A stretch of 64,000 bases of DNA from Apteryx mantelli (taxonomy: Eukaryota > Chordata > Aves > Apterygiformes > Apterygidae). A model generated the notes under the pieces. That model saw only the letters and a program-made list of their open reading frames with translations, did not search any database and was not told the DNA's origin. The stretch is from NCBI RefSeq assembly GCF_036417845.1, contig NC_089990.1:875501-939500 (forward strand). The letters are read 5' to 3'. Position numbers and translations under genes: made by a program. Positions 23,963 through 37,300 of the stretch are shown here, in pieces; positions within the stretch are counted from its first letter, which is position 1; each line of letters opens with the position of its first letter.

Positions 23963-26900
23963 AATGTCTGTGCATATCCATGAAGAGGAGGAGGCCTCTG
24001 TGGAGAAAGAGGTTTGTGCTCATTTCAAAACAAAAAAGAAAACGTGAGGAAGGGTGAGACCCCCTCAGCGAGCGAGTGCAGGTTGCCCGCGGAAGCAGTG
24101 CTGTGTTCCAGGCAGCCGTGCTCCTTACCGGGCAGCCGTGCTCCTCGTGCCTGTCCTGATGAACTGTGGCCAGGCAGCTTATTTAAATGCCTGAGCAGAT
24201 AGAACTGGGCTTGAGGAAACTGGAGCATTTTGGCTGTATCTTGTCCGCAGCTTTGCAAATCTCTGCCAGGAAGAGTTGGGTGTGTGTTTCATGGTATGTG
24301 CAAACGTAAATAATATCCAGAAAGACTATGGTACATAGTGGAGTTGGAAAAACCCTTGTGGAACTGCGCACTTAGTCTCCTGCCACTGTTTTCCTCTCAT
24401 TTGTTTCCTCTGACATCTTGCTTGGCCTCTTGCTGCGTATAAGGGTGGCTGTTAAGCGCAGACTTGAGCCGCTTGTTTGAGTGGTTGCCCTGCACCCGGA
24501 TCCATTCCTGCTAGGAGGCTAGCTAGCATCCAGAGCAGTTCGGGCTTTCTAGCAAGCCCTTCGTGGGGGGTGGTTACGAGACTTTGTCCCTGCTGTGGAT
24601 CAGCAGGAGAGGGAGGAATTAAGATGTATGTTAAAGATGCTAAGCATACGTTCTGTGGTTCGCTTCCTCCCTGGCGCTGGGTCTCAAAGGAGCTGAGGTT
24701 TTCCTGATGCTGTGCTTAACTTTTCTTGACCAAGAATCATCTGCAAAAACACTCACAAGTCGGAGAGCTCCCTGCCGCTTTTATCCTGTCATAGAAAGCC
24801 CAGGATAGCCCAAGGCTATGGGAATGGGGAGAGTAGTGGGTTCTGCTCTCCAGACAGGGCTCCGGGACTTGGCAAGAAGATCTGCCTCTTGGGGAGGCTG
24901 CTTGTTTCCAAGAAGCCAGTGAGCAAATCGGCAGTAGGTGGCTGTGAGTTAGCGCCCAGCATTTCGTGGAGCAGCGCGGCGCTCGCTCCCGCCTTGCCTC
25001 CGTGGGGGCAGCCGCTTTGCTGAGGAGGTTGGCTGGCGGCTGGCTCCTCAGGCCGCGAAGGGTACGCTGAGCTCGGAGACGCTGGAGACAAGCAGAGACG
25101 GAGCACGCCGAGTCACCAGTGGTGCAGAGTTGTGGTGAGATGGCAGGGAACAAGAGAATGTTTTTTGGTTTTGTCCAGTTCTCATATCTTAGTAGGCTTT
25201 TTGTGGTGTCTTGTGCTTCTTCAAAACTAGGGTGCAAAGCCTAGTGTTTGGAGGGTTTTTTTTGCTTGGACTCAGAATTAGACAGGAGTCTATGGAGATT
25301 CAGGTGCCAGCATGGCTCGTCAGTCCCTTGTAACCACAGTTTCCTGTCACTGGCATCAAGCAGCCACTGCCAACCGCTGCTGCCTCTTTCTGTCTTCTCC
25401 CCACCTTTACAGGCTGGCGTGGAGCTCCTCTGCCCATGTGAGACAGTGCCGGTGTTGCACCTCTCCTGCCCTGCTTCCCGCCCTGCGCCTCACCATCTCC
25501 TGCAGCAGTGCTTCTGGGTGCGGAGGACGCACAGCAAAATCCCTCCTGGAAACGCTGACTGGAAGGTGTGCCAGTCCCCTCTTCTGCCAGGTCCTTTCCT
25601 TGGACAGCTCACGTGGGCTGGGTGACCAGCTGGGAGTTGCGTGAAGTGATGGGCTCTCTCCCTCCTCTTAACGCTGAGGAGCCCTTTGCTGTCTTAAAGT
25701 AAGAACAGCTCGGTCATGTTCCCAGTGCCTTCATCACAGAAACCGCTGTGAACTGCCTTGTCTGCAGACTCGGAGAAGACGCCAAGGCCTTAAGAGACCA
25801 GTTTAAACTGCTGGTGGGCCCCAGAGACATCTCCGTTTGGGTAAGAGTATCTGTGTGAAAACCAGCACTGCTGCTGTGGAGTTTAAATGGAGAACTTTGG
25901 CCTTTCTGGCCAGGAACCCAGCATCTTCTGGTCAGCGCTGATGTCAGTGCTGGGAATGGCACTGCAAATCCAAAATCAAGCCCAAATCAGCTTCGCCACC
26001 TGACTAGCAAGGAGCGAGGCGTACCACATACCAGATCTCGCTGCTGAATAGAGTAGGGTCTGCAAAGCATCTTACTTCATCTGCTGTGGCAGAGGGGCTG
26101 GTCATCCAGCACAGGAAGAGTTAAGCGCTGTTGTTGGAAGGGCACGTTCTCTACCAGCTCCAACGGGGTGATGCTTCATGTGGGCAGCAGGGCTTTGCAC
26201 TTCTCCGCCCCCTTTTTCTCTCGCCATCCCGTGTCACACCCTCATGTTCTGTGCTTCCAGTGCTGGAGTCTTTCAGCACCCGCCTATCAATTCGGCATTA
26301 TTAAAATAAAAGGGTTACTGTTCCTGCTATGCTAATATGGCAAATGCTTGCTCTGCAAGTAGCTGCTTTCTTCCTGACCTCTGGGAAATGCCTGTTCATA
26401 GCAGAAAGTGGAAAATCACTGCATGTTAATGACTTGCTGGAACTGTTTGCTTCTAAGGAACAGTGTGCCTAATGCTCACACCTCTTCAGACACCCCATGT
26501 TTACCAGCAGAAGCGGGGCTGACCCTCGGGAGCAGTGACAGCTGCTTGCCTTGCCGGAGAGGGACATTATCTGGAAGGCTGCCAGCCTTTAGTTGTTATT
26601 AATACGGCGCCTGAGTGCTGTTGAGCAGCAGCGATGATAATAATAGCTCATCAATGGGATAGGAATGACTCACTGGCTGCAGGCACCTTCAAAGGTGACC
26701 TCGGATCCTCTGGATGATGACCTGTTGTGAGAATATGCCGTACCTGTCCTCCAGAATACCAGCTCTGCCCTACAGATAGAGGAGAAAGCAAGATGTCAAT
26801 TTGCAGCATTAGGTTCGGTTGGTGAGCGTCTTGGTGGACCAAACTGAGTTTGGACAGTGTGGGCAACAGATGGGGCACAGCTGGTATTTGGCTGTGTGGA

Positions 26901-29900
26901 ACCCTCTTAATAAGTTTGTACAGTATGTCGCTTTCTTTAGAACCTCCCATTTAAAATGGACTCTTAACTTAAAATGGACTCGTGTAATCTGAAGGTAACA
27001 GTGGTGTGTGTATATATATAGAATTAGCAGAAATTGCTTTTGTCTTTTCAGTAAGTACATTAGAAATGTTGTGAAGAGACACGTGCAACAAGGGAGTCTG
27101 TGTCCTGGCATCACTTTGTGGGAAATATCAACTTTGGAAAGCTGTGTGGACATGTTTCAGCCACTCTGCAGTGGATCCAGTACTCAAGACCTAATCTTAC
27201 TGAGGATAATATCCTGGTATGCAGAAGAAGGATCCTAGATTTAAAACTACTTGAATGCTTTTGGTATGACTAGATAGGAAGAAGCTACAAAAATATGCAG
27301 AAGTCTGTGGTTTGTCTCCCAGGCCCTGCGAAGGAGACAACTTGCTTCTGTTTGCACTGATAACTTTTATTTATTTATTTATTAGGAAGCGGGAATAGGA
27401 CTTATTACCATCAGAGCAATCTGTGAAACTAGGTGCTTGCTGTGTCACTTCTCTGTTGGTGCATTTCTAGTGGGCCAGTATAGTTGTGCTTAAAACTTTT
27501 TGTGGCTCTCACCCTTTCAGGAAGGATTTTTATGGTTGTGTGTGTCTTTTTTTGTTGTTTGTTTGTTTGTTTTTAGCTGGGACAGAGATATCTCCATCAG
27601 TCTATCACAATTAATTTATGAATACCTGTCGCCACCTGATGGGTTGCATGTGCTGTCTGGGAAGTGTGACTACCTGCCTCGCTAGCACTTTGCCTCCTGA
27701 AGCGTAGCGCAGCTGCTAACCAGATAGCCCCGAATGGAAAAAGTGACAAGACCAAGAGGAAACCAGAATGGAAGCCAGCCCAGAATTGTCTCTGCTCTTT
27801 GCAAGGAATCCTTCCTTTAGAAAATTAGCTTAACCCCTAGCATTGGTTGAAAAGGAAATGGTGAATGAACGTGCCTCCTGTACGGAGACCATACCGGAGG
27901 ACAGGAGGTCTGGGTCCCGCCTGACCGTGCATGCACATAAATCCCGCTTGCCCATTTCCTGGTTTGTCAGCGTATTTTGCACACACCAAACCCTGCTGTT
28001 CCAGACCTGGGCTCTGCATCCGGCTCTGCCTGTGTGCCTCCGCTCTGCGCTGCAGAATCCCCTACTGCTAAGGCAGCGACTACAAGAAATGTCGAGAAGT
28101 TACTCTAGGTGGTCTGCAGTGAATAAGGGCTGGTGAATGCCTTTCGCGGGATCACATAGCAAACAGCTGTAATGCCCTTCAGCAGCTCTGCCATGATGGG
28201 ATTCACCTGGAGGTTTTAAAAAAACTCTAGCGCACCTGCACCGAGTGAGCTGATGGGGGTTGTTTGGAAATAGGCATTTTGTCCAGCTGCCTTCATCTGC
28301 CACAGGGAAATACTTGCAAGTCCCCAGAAAAAGAAGTGTAGCCTTTGAGGCAGGGTGAGTAACTTATGGGGCACTGGTGACTGTCAGAGAGCAGTGTGTG
28401 GGTGTAACTCATGTGCACACCCTTTTACCAGTAAAATGGTTGCTAAAGAAGATGACTGGGGTGAGGTGTCCCCAAGTGATAAACTGTCTTCTCAGCCCTG
28501 AATGTCTAAAGGAGAAGAAGGGGGGACAACACCCAGAGCTTACGCTATGCCTTTGTAGCTATCCAGCCCTGGCTGAGCTGGGCCCGGTAAACCAGGAAAG
28601 ACCATAAAGCAGCTGTGGTCAGTGCCAAGCCTGGGACCGGTGCCAAAATGGGAGCTGAGGAATGAGCAAGGGGGAGATGGAGGGAGGCAACTGGAGCCGA
28701 TGCCCGAGAATGACATAGTCTGCGTGCCTGCCTCGGGAGGAATGTTAATGCCGCTGGGCAGCAGCCCGAAGGGCGTCCTGTCCAGTGGGACCCTCGCCCG
28801 CCGCGTGCTCAGGAGTCCCTGGGCCGTGTCCCTCAGCGGTAGCTGTGCAGACCCGGGGAGTCCTGGAGGGGTCTGTGGGATGTGTGTGGAGGTAGCTGTA
28901 TCTTCTCGCAGGTGGGTGCAGCCTCACCAGCCCTGCTCCTGCTTTGTGGTCTTCTGTCACCTTCCATGACTTTGACCACTCTACTTGCTTGTACTTTGTT
29001 CAGTGCTTGTTTTAATTAAAAAAAATAGATGGAGAGGGACCTCAGTCAGTATCTTGCGCGTCCCCTGCTGTCACCGTTCTGTCCCCCCTCTTCTGCTTTT
29101 CTGGTGCGGTGTGACCACCGTCTGCACTTTACAGCTGAGGGTGTCAGCGAGGCTGGGGAGGACTCAGTGTTAAAGGACGCATGGGCCGTTGCTGCAGGTG
29201 TCCCAGGTAGCAAGGCACAGGTTTTGGAGATGAGTTTTCCCCGCAGCTCCATGTTGTGGAGCCCAGATCCTGCAGGGGGGATTCACAACTCATGGGCAGT
29301 TCTGCTGCATAGGGTCTTGCACGGCGTTTGCGTGGCCCCGAGGCAGACAGGCAGGGATGGCTGTTCCAGCCACCGCAGCTGGCATCATCTAGCGAGACTG
29401 TTGTGAAACCTGTGAAAGAAATCAAGCTGATCTTGAAATATTTTCTCCCCTTTTCCCTGATAGCCATGATGCAAAGGCCCCAAAAGTTCACTTCCAGGAA
29501 CAGCCCGTGCTCCATTCCCTCTCTAACGGAGATCTGGCATCTGGCAAAGCCTCTTCCCCTCAGAGGTGGTGATGCCGAGTGCTGCAGGAATGCTGTGCAC
29601 CTCGGGATGTCCCCGTGCTCGCCCAGCCGGTCTGCCTGGGCTCTGCTGCTCCCACCAGCCGGAGCTGATGAGCGCAGTGCAGGAGGGCAGGTCCCGTTTG
29701 CTCCACCGCCGCCTTCTCCTGGTGGTCCTGGCTCTCCTCATCAGTGAGTGCAGTGGTTTCAGGGTTGCTCTGGTGCCCGGAGTGGCAGCAGGCTCCCGGC
29801 CCTCGTGCAGACACAGCAGGGCAGCCTGAAGAGAGCTGGTGGAGGAGAGGGAAATGCAGTGGCTGTTTCCCACCAGCCCCCAGCCCCAGGGTGGGCAGGA

Positions 29901-30990
29901 GCGGTCTGCTGGGACCCCCTTACTGCTTAGATGGGCTCCAGTGCTATGTCCTAGGCTGTCTGTGATCAACAGCAATCACTGACGTTTGGCAGAGGGCTCA
30001 GCTGCTGCATGCAACGTCTGCTGGGGTATTAAAATATAAATTGTGTTGCTCTGATAGAGAGCTGGGCACCTAGCTCATAAATAGCAGCGCATGTTCTAGT
30101 CCTGCTGTGTATTTTGTATGGATCCAGGGTTGGCCTGTGTGCTGCACGCTGCAGAATCGTTGCTTGCTGGTGTGTGGAGCCGGATGGCAACCTGGGGATA
30201 AGGAGTGAGCAGGAGCTGGACTGTAGGGTGGCTGGTTATTTGCTAATCAGTCTTCAGAAATACGGCTTAGTCCTGGTGTGACTGCTGATCAACTTGCTGT
30301 AGCTTATTTTGAAATAGATCTCTTAAACCACAAATTGGTGGTGTTTTTCTTGTGTGTCTATAAGACTTCTAATTTGAAGGCCTGTATACTTGATTACTTG
30401 CACAAGTTTGTGGCACTTCCCTTTATTGTGGTCTTTCTTGTGAACAAATGCTAGGCTTGCACAAATGTTTGCAGAAGGAAGATAAGGAGCTGTGAATAGA
30501 GTCAAAATGAATGGCCAGGCCACACTTGATGACTGTATTTTTTCCCCCCTACAGTTTTCTCCCAGCTATGGCCACAATCGCAGGCTTGCGGAGCCGCTGC
30601 CAGTTGCCCTGCAGAAGAACTCATTTCCCACTGTGGCTGCAATGCAGCTGGCCGCACCTGAGCGTAAAGGGTTTGCGGGCTGCGGCGGGGGCATCCAGGG
30701 ACGGAAACGTTAACCCCGCAGGGTACTGTTTATCCCTTAGAGAGAAAAGCACCGAGAGCTCTGTGAAAGTGCGTCTGCGACTGGTGCTGATGAGCTGGAG
30801 CAGGGGTTGGAGTGAAAATCTAAACCATCTGGGGTTTGGATTTCCAATGTCCTACATGTGTCTTTGACAGTGAAACTCCCATTTCGTCTGCTGTGTGGAG
30901 CCTCCTTTTCCTTCGCCCTTTCCAGCTGCCTAGGGATGGCAATGCTGCACGGTGCATTAAAGAGTCGGGAAGGAAAGCCTGTCTCTTTTT

Positions 30991-31301
30991 AAAACACGCA
31001 GTCTTCAGGGAATTTCGACTGCGATCCAAGCCCGTTGGTAACCAACTGAGTAACGGTGCAGGGTTTGAATCCTCCGGCCCGCCTCCGCGGGCAGCATGCC
31101 CTCCTCCCGTCCCGTCCCTCCCTCCCTCCCCTCTGCCGCGGCAGCTCGTCCTCCGGCGCTCGCCCGGCTGCTCCATGCTGCGAGGAGCAACTCATGGGTT
31201 TGGTGGGGTGGGCGCTCCCCGGGGTCGGGGGCAGCGCCGCCGTCTAGCTGCTGGCCTGCAGGAGGGTCGGCCCACGTGGTCTCCCGGCCGCTCTGTCCAT
31301 C
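30991..31301 (+). promoter_or_regulatory. STARD8: Candidate STARD8 promoter / 5'UTR (GC-rich)
   Basis: A GC-rich, CpG-containing block with repeated CCCTCC/TCCCGTCCC tracts lies immediately upstream of the short first coding exon. It is the natural place for that exon's transcription start. No clear TATA box is seen. The start site cannot be fixed from sequence. Confidence 0.4.
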
Positions 31302-31346
31302 ATGCCGTTACTGGATTTTTTCTGGGCTTGCTTCAAAAGAGCCAAG
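31302..31346 (+). CDS. STARD8: STARD8 first coding exon (coding part), long-isoform N-terminus
   Basis: ATG at 31302 opens 15 codons, MPLLDFFWACFKRAK, that end exactly at a strong donor (AAG|GTAAGA) in phase 0. I recall that the mammalian STARD8 long isoform begins with a very similar short peptide (MPLLD.FW.CF) ahead of the SAM domain; this is from memory and was not checked. The exon lies downstream of YIPF6 on the same strand, as expected, and follows a GC-rich block. The next matching piece is the phase-0 microexon at 38829. If this were not STARD8, the short peptide alone would not establish a gene. Confidence 0.7.
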
Positions 31347-34300
31347 GTAAGAAACTGCCTATTTAAATTGTGTCCGGGCTTTCTGACACCCTGTTAATTC
31401 CCAGGAAAAGCAGCCAGGCGGGATGGATGGGGGAGGTGTCTCAGGTGGTGCTTGAGTTTGTGTCCGGTGCCTGATTTGGAGGGATGTCGCGCCCGTGCCG
31501 CACGCACATGTGGAAGGGTTAATTTTGGATGGCCCACGTGCAGATACGTATTTCTGTGCGGACCCCCTATATATTAGTCGCATTATCCAAAGTGTCCCGA
31601 AGGCAGCGGCTCCTTTTGGAGAACGGGGAGGGGTGCTGCTCGCTGCTGGAAGCTGCTGGCCCGTGGGCAGATCCACACGCGTTTCACAGCCTCCCAGGCA
31701 CGCGCAGGTGCTGAGGCTGCGTGTGGCCGCTCTGTGGGCATGGCCCCAAGATGAATGTGCGTGCCTAGATACACAGGGTTGTACATGGACTCACCACCAG
31801 CAGTTAAAATGCAGTTGCTGATGAGCTCTGTGTGTGTGTGTGCGTGTGCTGCCTGGGCAAACTGGACAGTGCTGGAATACCTGTCATGGCTCTGGTCTGG
31901 GCAGGATACGGCAGAGGGAAGACTTGAGGTTCGTCACCCCTCCCGGCCCCACGCAAACGTGCCCATTTCTAATCGGTGGCAGTAGCTACGATGAATGGTC
32001 CCATCTCCGCCTTTATCCTGGCCGTGCGTTTCCTCCTTGCTTTTTGATAAACGGCAAACTATGTCTGAGTTATTTTTGATAAGCAGAATAAATCTCTTCC
32101 TTCTTCTTGACGTGAACGTTCACAGTCAGAAACCTTTTTTCTCTTTCCTGCTCGCTCTCCTGCCTTGCGTTGGCTGCGGCTGCTGACACCTTCCATAAGA
32201 TGTTGGCTGAGCACAGTTTGTGAACAGAGCAGATGCAAACACGCACATAAACCTGAATGGTACAAAAACTGTTATTCACAGGTATCTGTGAACCTTTGAG
32301 TGCTGCAGGCCCCGAGATGTTGTCTTGGGACAGGTGAAGAGGCAGTGTGTGGCTCAGGCCATCCCGCTGCAGAAAACGTGCAACAGTCTGGATTCTGCCA
32401 CAGCTTGTTTACATGGTGCAGTTTTCTGTAATTTTGTTTTCTCAGAAAGTCATGTTTGCAGAACTGAAGTATGTTTAGAGGGTTAGGTCACTTATGATAA
32501 AACGCTTGGGGCCGAATTCTGATTTTGCTTACATTTGAGTCAATCTGGAATAACAGAATGGCTGCAAATAGAATGACAATGGAACAATTGAGACCGGAGG
32601 CCCTGAGTTTTTAATTTCCTGGAGCAGTAGTTCTTATGGCATCTGGTATTTTTTTGTTTGGGTTTAATTCCTCATCTGCCTTTTTAATAATGTGCAACTC
32701 TATCTCTCTAAAACTAACCCTGTTTGTTGTGTTAGATTTATTGTATCACGGCTTGTGATACAGTATAGTGGTAGGTGCGACTGATAAATGTTGGAGGTAT
32801 TGTCAGCGTGGACTTCAAGAGCTTCAAGTTGGAAAAACTAAAATCCCTTTCCAATCAATACTGTACTCCATATTGTATCAAGCAAGTGGGTCTGCTGTGG
32901 TGGAATGAATGTGGAATGTACACTATTCCCTAAGGGTTTCAATGCAAAGCTTAAAATAGTTGAGTCTAAAAATGACATTTGTGAAATTCATTAATAACAT
33001 TAATAGCTGTCTTGTCCCTGCTGTCTCCAGAGAGCTTTGCAAGCCCTTGTTAACCCTCCTCGTCCCTGCGAGCTAAGTGTTGTTATTGTCATCTTGCTCG
33101 TGGAGAAACTGAGATACGGGCTGGGGGCGCTTCATCCTTTCTTGCAGAGCTTGGTTAACGATGCTGCAGCGGAGGGCTCCGTCCTGCACTGCGCTGGGCT
33201 CCCTCGGTGCCCGCAGTCTGCAGACAACTGGCTTTACCCTATAACCTCTTATTTGATGAATGGTCCCACTGAACAACTGGCAGCACGTGATGGCTCTAAG
33301 CCTTTGCCGCGGTTGTGATTTCGTGTGTTTGCCTCCTGGGTGGTACTCGGCGGGCGGCTGGTTCGCCCTGTGTCGCTCCTGTTTAACTTGGCGAATCTCT
33401 GATTACCTTTCTCTAGTACGCGTGTGTGTAGACGGAGCTTTCCTGGTATCCGCGGCATGTCTATCCACCCACACAAACATGAGCTTACAACTTCTGTCGA
33501 CACCCCAAGTTAGCATTAAGCCAAGTAGTGCTGCAGCGAGGGAGCAGAGAAAAGGTATAGTGGTCTAGATCTAGCGGACTGGGTCTTCGAGGAGGTTGCC
33601 GGAGTGGGTGGCTCAGAAGTGCCGGTGAAGATCCTAGGAGCTGAGGGGCTTCTGCCCCCGCTCAGTGCGTGGCCCGGCCAGACCTCCCCATCTCTGACCT
33701 GCTGCCTGCCCTCGCTGCAGCTGCTCCTCTGGCTCCGCTCCCCGGCAGCGCTTGGTAGCACCCTCTCAGCATCTCCTCACCCCCGGATACATTCCCTGCC
33801 TCGCACCTCCCCCATTCGAGAGTATTTCCCTATGTGAACCCCTGGTTTTACTAATCAAGCAGATATTTGTATTGGCCTCTTGTTTTGAAAATGCTTTTGC
33901 AGCATGCAGACAGCACTTTGCAGGCTAAATGTGGGCAAAAGTCATTCACAGGATCTCGAGTAAGATTGTCTTATTGTTCCAAGATTCTTTTTCCCTACCT
34001 TCATCTCCTCCTGGCTGCTGAAAAGTTTCGTTGCTGGCCACCTTTGCAACATCACAGTGGGACCTGTGCAGAGGGAGGCTCCAGAAGATGCTTGAAATGA
34101 GATAGTTGGATTTTCTGTTCGAAAGGGAGAACAAGCCCTGGAGAATGATGTTGAGACTCTCACTCCACAGCTTATGTGTTGTGGGAAAAGAAAATCTGTT
34201 TAAATAGGTGTAAACAAAGTAATGATTCCTTTGGAATGGCAGGTTCGGCAGTAAAAGATGGGAGGGAATTCCACCTAGAATGGACTTTCCTTGCTGTCCA

Positions 34301-37300
34301 AATGTGAGGACCACATTGAGCTCCTCAGCTCAAAAATGATGTTTTTGCATTTTGTGCTTCCCTATTGATCTGTCTGCAAGACTTCTGTTGAGTCTGGTGT
34401 AGCAAGACTCCAGTAAGGACATTAGGAGCTCCCTGCTAGATGTTACAGGTGCCTTATTCACAAATGCAGGACTTTTTATGTGCTTTGCATGTTTCTTTGC
34501 TGTTTCTGAACTTCCTGTTGCTTTGCTTGCAGCAATGCAAGATATTCTGGTGGAGACTTCTTCATTTCTCTTTTCTTCTCTTCTTCCGTTGAAAGCTTGC
34601 AGTTCCCCATATTTCCACTTCCATCACTTCCACAGTAACCACAAATCACACTTGACAGATCACAGACTGGGGCCTACAAGTGTTAGACAACTCCCAAGTG
34701 GAGTAGCCAGGCTCTCCTAGAGATGGCAACCAGGTAAGCAGCCTGCACTGGCTCTGTGCTCAGCCAGAGATGAGAGCTGCTTCCAAGGCTGAAAGTGGTG
34801 GACAGTGCTGGGAACAGCTGTACTTTCAGGAAGCAGAAGGGACAGAGAACATCACGCCTCTCATTATTTCTATCAACAAGCACTGGTCTCGGATAGGGGC
34901 CGAGGCATCTCTCTTTTTTCCCCTCCCTTTTTCCTCTCCCTCTGTTTGTGTTGCTCAGCTACTTGCTATGAGGAGCAGAAGAATTTCTTGGATGGGCAGA
35001 AATGCGTGTGCAGGGTTCTGAGGTCGAGCTGTGCCTGGGTGGAAGACTTTGTGGAAAAAAGAAGATGGTAAGGTCAGGATGCAAATGGAAGGAGAGAGGA
35101 AGCTTCCAAAAGTTACCTTAGGATAAGGGCATTTTCTTATCCCTTTCTTGCTGTGGCTTATTAGACTAGCAATACCTCATTGCATACCAGCCCTTGCTGC
35201 ATCTCCATGGGTATCTACTGATGTGCTAGATGTAAGGCTGATGTTTGCAGAGCTTTGCAAAACCAGATTTTGTAGAGATCCCAGTGATAATCTAACTGTC
35301 CAAACATTTTAAGCTCTGATACTCTCCAGTTCCTAATGTTCTGCTACAGCAATGGTCAGGCTTCTGCACAGGCTTTTCCTGAAGGCTCTGGAGTGGACAG
35401 AGGTGAGCAAGCAACAGCCAGCAAAGCTTCCTTGCATTTCCCTCCAGTGGGAAAAAGAATCAGAAATGCCAAACAAGGCTGAGGACCCTGGTAACCTTCC
35501 TGCAGCCACGCACGCTCTGTGGAATTCCAGCGATAACCCCGGGCCCCGCTGGGTGCCTTTTCGAGGCCAGGAGCTCCTGCGAGGAACACGGCAGCAGTGA
35601 CATGGTTAAGCACATCTTCCTGTGTGTTATCCCCAAGCCCCAGTGCCCCAGACAGGAAGAAGGGTCCCGGCTGACTTGTGGGAAAATCAGGCTCACCAGA
35701 ACGCTGCATTCCTGACATTATCCCCAAGGCCCTGGGAGCACATCTGGCCTGATTGGGCCTGGGCCTCCTACTGCGCGGGAGCTGGGGGGTCGTCTGAGCC
35801 TACGAAAGGTCCTGAAGGAAGGGTCGCTGGGCTGGGCTGTGCACCTCGACACCTGGGCCAGGGGCAGTGCCAGGAAGCCCTCCTGCTCGCGCGGCTCTGC
35901 TGGCAGTTCCACGCGGATCGCTTCGTTTCTCCTCTGCTGGCAGGGATCTGCTGTCTTTGTTCCTGCAGAAATCCGGCCTCGAGAGAAGGGTAGATGCTGT
36001 GCGAGCTGTGCTGGTGCCAGGAGCGCTGGCGCAGCTCCCTGCGATGGGTGAAGGCAGCGTTCGGGTCCCTTCCTCACCCCGGGGCTGCTGCGCTTGCTCG
36101 CAGTGGGGCTGAGGAAATGAAATGCAAGTAGGGCCCGTTCAGGAGCTGAGCTCAGTGAGGGAAGCCAGCCTGCTTTTAGCTTTTCTCCTTTATTTTCTTT
36201 TCTTTGTTGTTGGCTTTCCGTGCCTGCAGATGCCATTGTGCTCTCCGCTTCCAGAGCCTGCTAATGCGATTAAAATGTGGGCATCTCCTTTACTCTCACT
36301 TGCTCAGCTGCAAAGGTAACGAGATGTGGCTGCGGGAAAACTAGAGCCCTCGCGTTTCCTCTGTGGCAGTGGGGATCTGTTTGCACCAAGGACTTTTCCT
36401 AATGCCTTCTGAAGCCAGCTGAAGCTAGAGTGTAGAGATGCGCTGAACTGGGTTCAAGGCTAGGCAAGGCGTCAGGTGGTTCAGAGGCTTGTGGGGGACA
36501 AGGGCTAATCCCTGCCAGTCCCGGTCGGAGCAGTGGAAAAGAGGAGTGGGCAAAGTCCTTCCTTCCTCTCCTTGCTTTTCCCAGCTGTTGGGCTGTGCTG
36601 CAGAGGCCTTATCTTGCGTTGGTGACATTGCTTTGAAAGGATTCGGTGTGTCGTTTTCTACTTCATTCTGCACTGAGTTTGGTTGGACAGTCCTGGAGGT
36701 TGTCTGCCTCTGCTTGTCCTCAGCAGATAAGTATTCATGAGGAAGGAGCTAACAGTAAGTCCTGAGCCTCAAGGACTATATCTCTTAGGGCCAAAGTGGA
36801 GCTCAGACTCCACAGTTTGTTCATTCCTTGTCCGTTCTGCTGTGTATCCCAAGGAGGAAAGGGGTTACTGGGAATGAGCTGTTTTTTCCTCAATCCAGTG
36901 CACAAATAATCAGACAGATGGACTGAGACCAAGCAAACTTCTTTTTCACAGACTGTTAGAGAGCCATCAGGTTACAATACCTTTTTCCTTCATCGTGGAA
37001 AAATGGTGCGAAAGTAGTGAGCTTAGATATGGGAGAAGGAAGAAGGAACTGCACTCGTTCTCTTTCAGGGCCTTGGAGACATGGGAGTTAGGGGGTTGCG
37101 GGGCTGCAAGTCTCTCCGTTGGAATTCCCTTGTGGTGACTTAAAGGGAAGAGGGCTCCCTCAGTAGTTCACTCCAAGGCAGTGTCCAAACATCCTGGGAT
37201 CTCTCTTCCTTCTGCTCCAACTGTTTCTCATGCCATTAACAGAGCACTTTTTCAGAGGAATTGCTGCAACTCCTTTCATGTGGGATGACAGTCCCTTCCC

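Larger units (their letters stand above)
22881..30990. other. Noncoding region (probable STARD8 upstream or intronic sequence)
   Basis: No exon was recognised. It contains AT-rich blocks with regulatory-looking words (about 23130-23335 and 26280-26650) and a 16-A run at 23738-23753. A possible CR1 tail lies near 23960. A direct repeat of GGCAGCCGTGCTCCT occurs at about 24112 and 24131. Short TTTA and GTTT runs lie near 27365 and 27558. Confidence 0.45.
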
